This document shows positions 59,701 to 64,000 of a stretch of DNA of 64,000 nucleotides, piece after piece. The translations under genes and the position numbers were made by a program. The notes beneath the pieces were generated by a model. The model was not told the origin of the DNA, did no database searches, and worked only from the letters and a program-made list of their open reading frames with translations. Source of the stretch: an uncultured Pelagibacteraceae bacterium. GTDB lineage: Bacteria; Pseudomonadota; Alphaproteobacteria; Pelagibacterales; Pelagibacteraceae. Position 1 is the stretch's first letter. Every line of letters begins with the position of its first letter. Where the stretch lies: assembly GCA_902592715.1 (NCBI GenBank), contig CACJFS010000006.1, positions 1 to 64,000 of the forward strand, given 5' to 3'.

Positions 59701-60309
59701 TTAATATTGAATTTTTGCATTAAATGACACCGATCTTCTTTCTTCATCTGTTCCTGTAAAAGGATAAACAGTATGCATTAAATAATTCGGAAATAAATAG
59801 AAATCACCCTGCTCTGGTTTCACTAGAAAAGTAGATTTTGAGAATAAATTAGGAGATCCAAAAATTAATTGCAATTTACCATTTTCGTTAGTTTTTTTAT
59901 CAGGTTGTGACGTATTACCTAAGTTAGATGGGACTTTTAAATAACCTACACCAGATATATCTCCGGTGTGCCAATGAACAGGATTATAATCGTTTTGAAA
60001 TTGTCTTACTACCCAAGACTTAATCAATTGAAAATTTTTAATTTCCTTTTTTAATTCCGTTTTTGCCCAACTTGAAACATTATGTGCTAAAAATTCAGCC
60101 CATTTAATTTTTTTCATAAAATCTACCTCCATCAAAAACTCTTGCTGAACTTTGCCTATAAGTTTATCTCCTTCATCTAATTTTTTTATTTTTTGTTCAT
60201 CTTTGATTACTAGATCAACGTATTCGTTTATTCTTTGAATCATCTCGTTTGGCATTTTTATTTTTACAATCGAAGGGCCAAAGGGTTTTAAAACTTCAAA
60301 ATTTTCCAT
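59701..60309 (-). CDS. Putative 2-oxoglutarate/Fe(II) oxygenase
   Basis: YNPVHWHTGDISGVGYLKVP ... YLFPNYLMHTVYPFTGTDEERRSVSFN: HxD...H...R pattern. Confidence 0.75.
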   Translation of the reverse strand: MENFEVLKPFGPSIVKIKMPNEMIQRINEYVDLVIKDEQKIKKLDEGDKLIGKVQQEFLMEVDFMKKIKWAEFLAHNVSSWAKTELKKEIKNFQLIKSWVVRQFQNDYNPVHWHTGDISGVGYLKVPSNLGNTSQPDKKTNENGKLQLIFGSPNLFSKSTFLVKPEQGDFYLFPNYLMHTVYPFTGTDEERRSVSFNAKIQY

Positions 60310-60735
60310 TTATTTTTTTTTTATTCCATACAGTTCCAACTTATGATCAACTAATTTGTATCCATACTTTTCGGCAACCTTTTTTTGTAATTTTTCAATC
60401 TCTTCATCTACAAATTCTATAATTTCTCCAGATTTAATATCTATAAGATGGTCATGATGGCTTTCAACTAACGTTTCATATCTAGCTTTTCCACCTTTAA
60501 AATCATGCTTTGTTAATATTCCAGACTCTTCAAAAAGTTTTACTGTTCTATAAACTGTAGCAATACTTATTTTTGGATCTAATTTTGAAACCCTTTTGTA
60601 TAACTCATCAACATCTGGATGATCAGATTCTCCATAAACTTCTTTTGACTCAGATAAAACTTTTGCTATTATTTTTCTTTGATCAGTGAGTTTAACACCT
60701 TTCTCTTGACATATTTGTTCTATAGTTTCAGACAT
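60310..60735 (-). CDS. fur: Fur-family transcriptional regulator
   Basis: GVKLTDQRKIIAKVL, ISIATVYRTVKLFEESGIL, SHHDHLIDIKSGEIIEF. Confidence 0.92.
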   Translation of the reverse strand: MSETIEQICQEKGVKLTDQRKIIAKVLSESKEVYGESDHPDVDELYKRVSKLDPKISIATVYRTVKLFEESGILTKHDFKGGKARYETLVESHHDHLIDIKSGEIIEFVDEEIEKLQKKVAEKYGYKLVDHKLELYGIKKK

Positions 60736-60743
60736 TGTTTATT

Positions 60744-61124
60744 TTAACTTGAGTATATAGGTTTTATCAAATCTTTAATTATTAATTTTTTTTTATCAAA
60801 TTGTAATAAATTTAAGTAATTATTATTTATTAAATCTGATGATTTAAAACCTATTAAATTGGCTTTATTTGCCAAAGATAATGATTTTGCAATTGATAAG
60901 GATATTCTTAAGCTTGTAAATTTTCCAGGCCCTAAATTTACAAAAATTCTATCAATATCACCTATCTTTAATTTTTTTTTGTTTATAAAATTTAAAAGTA
61001 ATTCCATAAATTTATCAAAGTTTTCTCTACTGTTTGTGTGTATGCTAGTATATGATTCTTTATCAGCAATGATCACAAAAACAATTTTTTCGTTAGCCGC
61101 ATCAATTATTAAATTTATCTTCAT
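60744..61124 (-). CDS. tsaB: Short TsaB-like tRNA t6A biosynthesis protein
   Basis: NLGPGKFTSLRISLSIAKSLSLANKANLIGFKSSDL matches the TsaB GPGSFTGLRIG core; only 126 aa. Confidence 0.8.
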   Translation of the reverse strand: MKINLIIDAANEKIVFVIIADKESYTSIHTNSRENFDKFMELLLNFINKKKLKIGDIDRIFVNLGPGKFTSLRISLSIAKSLSLANKANLIGFKSSDLINNNYLNLLQFDKKKLIIKDLIKPIYSS

Positions 61125-62121
61125 TTACCTATTTTTTTTAAATGCTTATGCAGATACTGTAAACAAAAAATATGAACCTAAAGAAAAGGGGATTTTGGCT
61201 TTGATGTATCATAGATTTGAAGAAAATAAATATCCTTCTACCAATATAAAAATTGGTGTATTTCAAGATCATTTAAATATTATCAGAGAAAATAATTTCT
61301 CTTTTTTAAATCCAAAAAACTTTGAATTAGAGTTTAATAAAGTAAGTGAAGAAAAAAAAATTTTACTTACTATTGATGATGCATTCTCTTCTTTTTATTT
61401 AAATGCATGGCCAATTCTAAAAAGAGACAAGATCCCTTTCATTTTATTTGTTTCAACAGAGGCTGTAGGTAATAAAGGTTATATGAGTTGGGATGAAATT
61501 ATAGAGATATCAAACGAGGATTTTGTATTTATAGGAAATCACTCACATTCACATGAATACTTAGTAAAATATAATTTTGAAAAATTTAAAAAGGATATTA
61601 TCAAGTCAATGAAAATATTTAGTGAAAATCTAGGTTACAATTCTAAGTTTTTTTCATACCCATTTGGGGAGTATAGTTTAGAACAAAAGAAATATATTAC
61701 AGAAAAATTTGACTATGCTTTTGGTCAACATTCAGGAGTTATAGATTTAAATAAAGATAGATATGAGTTGCCTAGATTTCCAATAAATGAGAGGTACGGA
61801 GACCTTGAAAGATTCAAATTTTTAATTAATCTTTTGCCAATTCAATATAAATTCATAACTCCAGAAGAAAAATTTTTAGTAAGTGATAATAATCCACCTG
61901 AACTAATAATTGAATTTTTTAAAGATCAACCTAATATTAAAAAAATAAATTGCTTTTCAAATGAAGGTGGTGATTGGAAAAACTCTAAACTAAATTATAA
62001 AAAAGATAAAATTGAAGTTATCTTTACTGAAAAATTTATACCAAGAAGAGGGAGAATTAATTGTTCAATGCAAGATAAAGATGGATGGAGATGGTTTGGA
62101 ACTCAATTTACTCTAAATTAA
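61069..62121 (+). CDS. Exported polysaccharide deacetylase-family protein
   Basis: ILALMYHRF, LLTIDDAFSSFY, GNHSHSHEYL; signal peptide after ATG 61069; the listed start at 60859 runs antisense through tsaB. Confidence 0.85.
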   Translation: MITKTIFSLAASIIKFIFIYLFFLNAYADTVNKKYEPKEKGILALMYHRFEENKYPSTNIKIGVFQDHLNIIRENNFSFLNPKNFELEFNKVSEEKKILLTIDDAFSSFYLNAWPILKRDKIPFILFVSTEAVGNKGYMSWDEIIEISNEDFVFIGNHSHSHEYLVKYNFEKFKKDIIKSMKIFSENLGYNSKFFSYPFGEYSLEQKKYITEKFDYAFGQHSGVIDLNKDRYELPRFPINERYGDLERFKFLINLLPIQYKFITPEEKFLVSDNNPPELIIEFFKDQPNIKKINCFSNEGGDWKNSKLNYKKDKIEVIFTEKFIPRRGRINCSMQDKDGWRWFGTQFTLN

Positions 62122-63195
62122 ATTTTTCATTTTTAAACTTGTTGGTAAAATATCTACATCATCAAAATCAGTTAAAGAATTCTGATTAATAATTTTTTTA
62201 AGAACTTCTGTATATTCTTTACCTGTTTCAGCATATTTTTCTAAAAAATTAACTAGTTTTAAACTATTTAACTTTTCATCATTATCTCTTTGAATTGCTC
62301 GTTCAATTCTAAATTGTTTATAGCTAGGATGTGTATTTAAATTTCTTTGATAAGCTCTTACAGAAGCTTTCAAAATTTTAAACTTTGCGACTTTATGTTT
62401 TTTATCTTTTTCAACTTCTAAAGGCTTAATACCTTCACCGGACCAAGTCCATTGTCCAAATAATGCATTACCTTCTTGTGCAAATCTCGAACTTCCCCAA
62501 CCAGTTTCTTTTGCAGCTTGAGCTATTGCTAATGAAACTGGAATTTCATCCATTCTTATTTTAAGTTTTGCTAAATCATTATTTTTAATACCATACTGTT
62601 TAAATTTAAGTTCAACCCAGGCTTTATCACGTGATGAGGTATTATTTTTATTTAAAATTTCAAAAAGTTTTTTTCGATCAAATCTAATTTTAAGATTTTC
62701 CTCAATAATCAATGGTAGTACAATTTTAATAAATAGTTTTTTTCTTTTTTTGGGACTTTCAATATTTTTTAGTTCTTTAGGAAGCTTTGTTAATTGATTT
62801 CCTACATTGACTAATTTAGTTTTTTTAACAGTATCGAGATCATATCCATTGTCTTTAAATAATTCTTCAATTGTTGAGGCGCTCAATCTTTGAGGATCTT
62901 TATCCTCTTCATCTTTACCAAAAACATCAATGTCTTCAAAAATATTCCATGAAAATCTATCTTTTGTTGTATCTTTTATTATTTTATTTTTTTTATTCTG
63001 CTTATCTAATATTTCGTCAAAACTTTGTTTTGAGGAATTAAGAATAACTTCGTTTGATTTAAAATTATTTTTTATAAAACTAACTGAATTTGGTAAAATT
63101 GAGAATACTAAAATTATAGATAAACTTGTTAACAAAGTTTTAAAAAAATTTAGATTGCTATTATCTTGTTTTTTTATAAAACTTTTTTTTTTCAT
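62113..63195 (-). CDS. Bax/glucosaminidase-family protein
   Basis: N-terminal TM, VSLAIAQAAKETGWGSSRFAQEGNALFGQWTW catalytic motif. Confidence 0.87.
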   Translation of the reverse strand: MKKKSFIKKQDNSNLNFFKTLLTSLSIILVFSILPNSVSFIKNNFKSNEVILNSSKQSFDEILDKQNKKNKIIKDTTKDRFSWNIFEDIDVFGKDEEDKDPQRLSASTIEELFKDNGYDLDTVKKTKLVNVGNQLTKLPKELKNIESPKKRKKLFIKIVLPLIIEENLKIRFDRKKLFEILNKNNTSSRDKAWVELKFKQYGIKNNDLAKLKIRMDEIPVSLAIAQAAKETGWGSSRFAQEGNALFGQWTWSGEGIKPLEVEKDKKHKVAKFKILKASVRAYQRNLNTHPSYKQFRIERAIQRDNDEKLNSLKLVNFLEKYAETGKEYTEVLKKIINQNSLTDFDDVDILPTSLKMKNLI

Positions 63196-63231
63196 AACTC
63201 TTCACGATTCTTATAATTGATAGAAGTAATA

Positions 63232-63774
63232 TTATACAGCTAAAACTTCTTTAACTTCTGGGATATAATGACAAAGTAGATTTTGGACGCCTTGTTTTAA
63301 AGTTAAAGTTGAAGAAGGACATCCAGAACAACTACCTTTTAATATAACTGTAACTTTTCCATCTTTAAATTCTTTAAATGTTATGTCTCCACCATCTCTC
63401 GCCACAGCTGGCCTTATTTTAGTTTCTAATATTTTAATAATTTTATTTTCAATTTCACCATAATCATTACTATCGTCTAATTCTGACTTTTTGTTTATAA
63501 TAAACTCATTACCTTCATCATAGAATTCGTTTAAATGTGAAATAACAATATGCTTTATATTTTCCCATTTTTCATCTTGAATTTTATTAATTGATAGAAA
63601 ATCCTCACTCAAAAATATTCCTGTAACACCATTAATTGATAAAATATTTTTTAATAAGGGAATTTCTGTTTGGTTCGCATTTAAAAATTCATAAGGCCCA
63701 TCGTTTGATACCCTTTTACCTGTAATGAATTTAAGAGAATTTGGGTTTGGAGTTTCCTGAGTTTGGATAAACAT
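63232..63774 (-). CDS. Nfu-type Fe-S scaffold protein
   Basis: N-terminal Nfu_N (TQETPNPNSLKFITGK), C-terminal LKGSCSGCPSSTLTLKQGVQNLL. Confidence 0.95.
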   Translation of the reverse strand: MFIQTQETPNPNSLKFITGKRVSNDGPYEFLNANQTEIPLLKNILSINGVTGIFLSEDFLSINKIQDEKWENIKHIVISHLNEFYDEGNEFIINKKSELDDSNDYGEIENKIIKILETKIRPAVARDGGDITFKEFKDGKVTVILKGSCSGCPSSTLTLKQGVQNLLCHYIPEVKEVLAV

Positions 63775-63812
63775 ACTTCTTATATAGCCATAAATTCTTA
63801 AATTTAAAGAAT

Positions 63813-64000
63813 TTAAAAACCTATTATTTTCTTCATTTCTTTTATTTTTTTTCCTGCGATTTCTTCGGCCTTATTTGCTCCATCTGCAAGAACTTTATCT
63901 AAATAATTTTGATCATTGATCAATTTTTTTATCTCATCGGAAATTGGCGAAATTTTACCTGATAAAACTTCAGCTAATTGACTTTTTAGATCTGAAAAAT
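63813..64000 (-). CDS. trpS: Tryptophanyl-tRNA synthetase, C-terminal fragment (runs off the window)
   Basis: Minus strand translates to FSDLKSQLAEVLSGKISPISDEIKKLINDQNYLDKVLADGANKAEEIAGKKIKEMKKIIGF*, typical TrpS C-terminus. Confidence 0.8.
   Translation of the reverse strand, partial: FSDLKSQLAEVLSGKISPISDEIKKLINDQNYLDKVLADGANKAEEIAGKKIKEMKKIIGF

Noticed and set aside
1-64000. CRISPR arrays, prophage, transposons, rRNA, defence islands
   Set aside because: No regularly spaced repeats, integrase/transposase, phage structural genes or rRNA-like sequence seen; all large ORFs fit core functions

Overview
AT-rich, very gene-dense window that reads as core chromosome of a streamlined SAR11/Pelagibacter-like alphaproteobacterium. 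This assignment is inferred from gene content, low GC and tight gene overlaps; no database search was run. It carries gltD-gltB, uppP, a pyruvate dehydrogenase operon, a TAXI-type TRAP transporter, acetoacetyl-CoA synthetase, a Suv3-like helicase/TerB/ferredoxin/CarD block, argH-lysA, the dnaA-dnaN region with rpsT, ubiE-ubiB-coaBC-dut, a rubrerythrin/Fe-S/DUF3501 operon beside irr-fabA-fabB-fabI, a compact nusA-infB-rbfA-rpsO-pnp operon, metK-lnt-ybeY-phoH-miaB, fur, tsaB, nfu and the 3' end of trpS. Two tRNAs are present (Arg-ACG, Leu-CAA). I found no CRISPR array, prophage, IS element or rRNA. The most notable items are: (1) an unlisted 27-codon gene encoding MAKRKKKAAKKKTKKKAKKKAKKKKRR, with its own promoter-like sequence, 5' hairpin, Shine-Dalgarno and intrinsic terminator, convergent to a CarD with a long Lys-rich N-terminal tail; (2) a pyruvate dehydrogenase whose only visible lipoyl domain is fused to the AceE-type E1 while the E2 lacks one; (3) several other unlisted small ORFs, including an LptM-like lipoprotein; (4) perfect intercistronic hairpins in two operons; (5) an Irr/Fur-type operator upstream of irr; (6) an unusually short TsaB.
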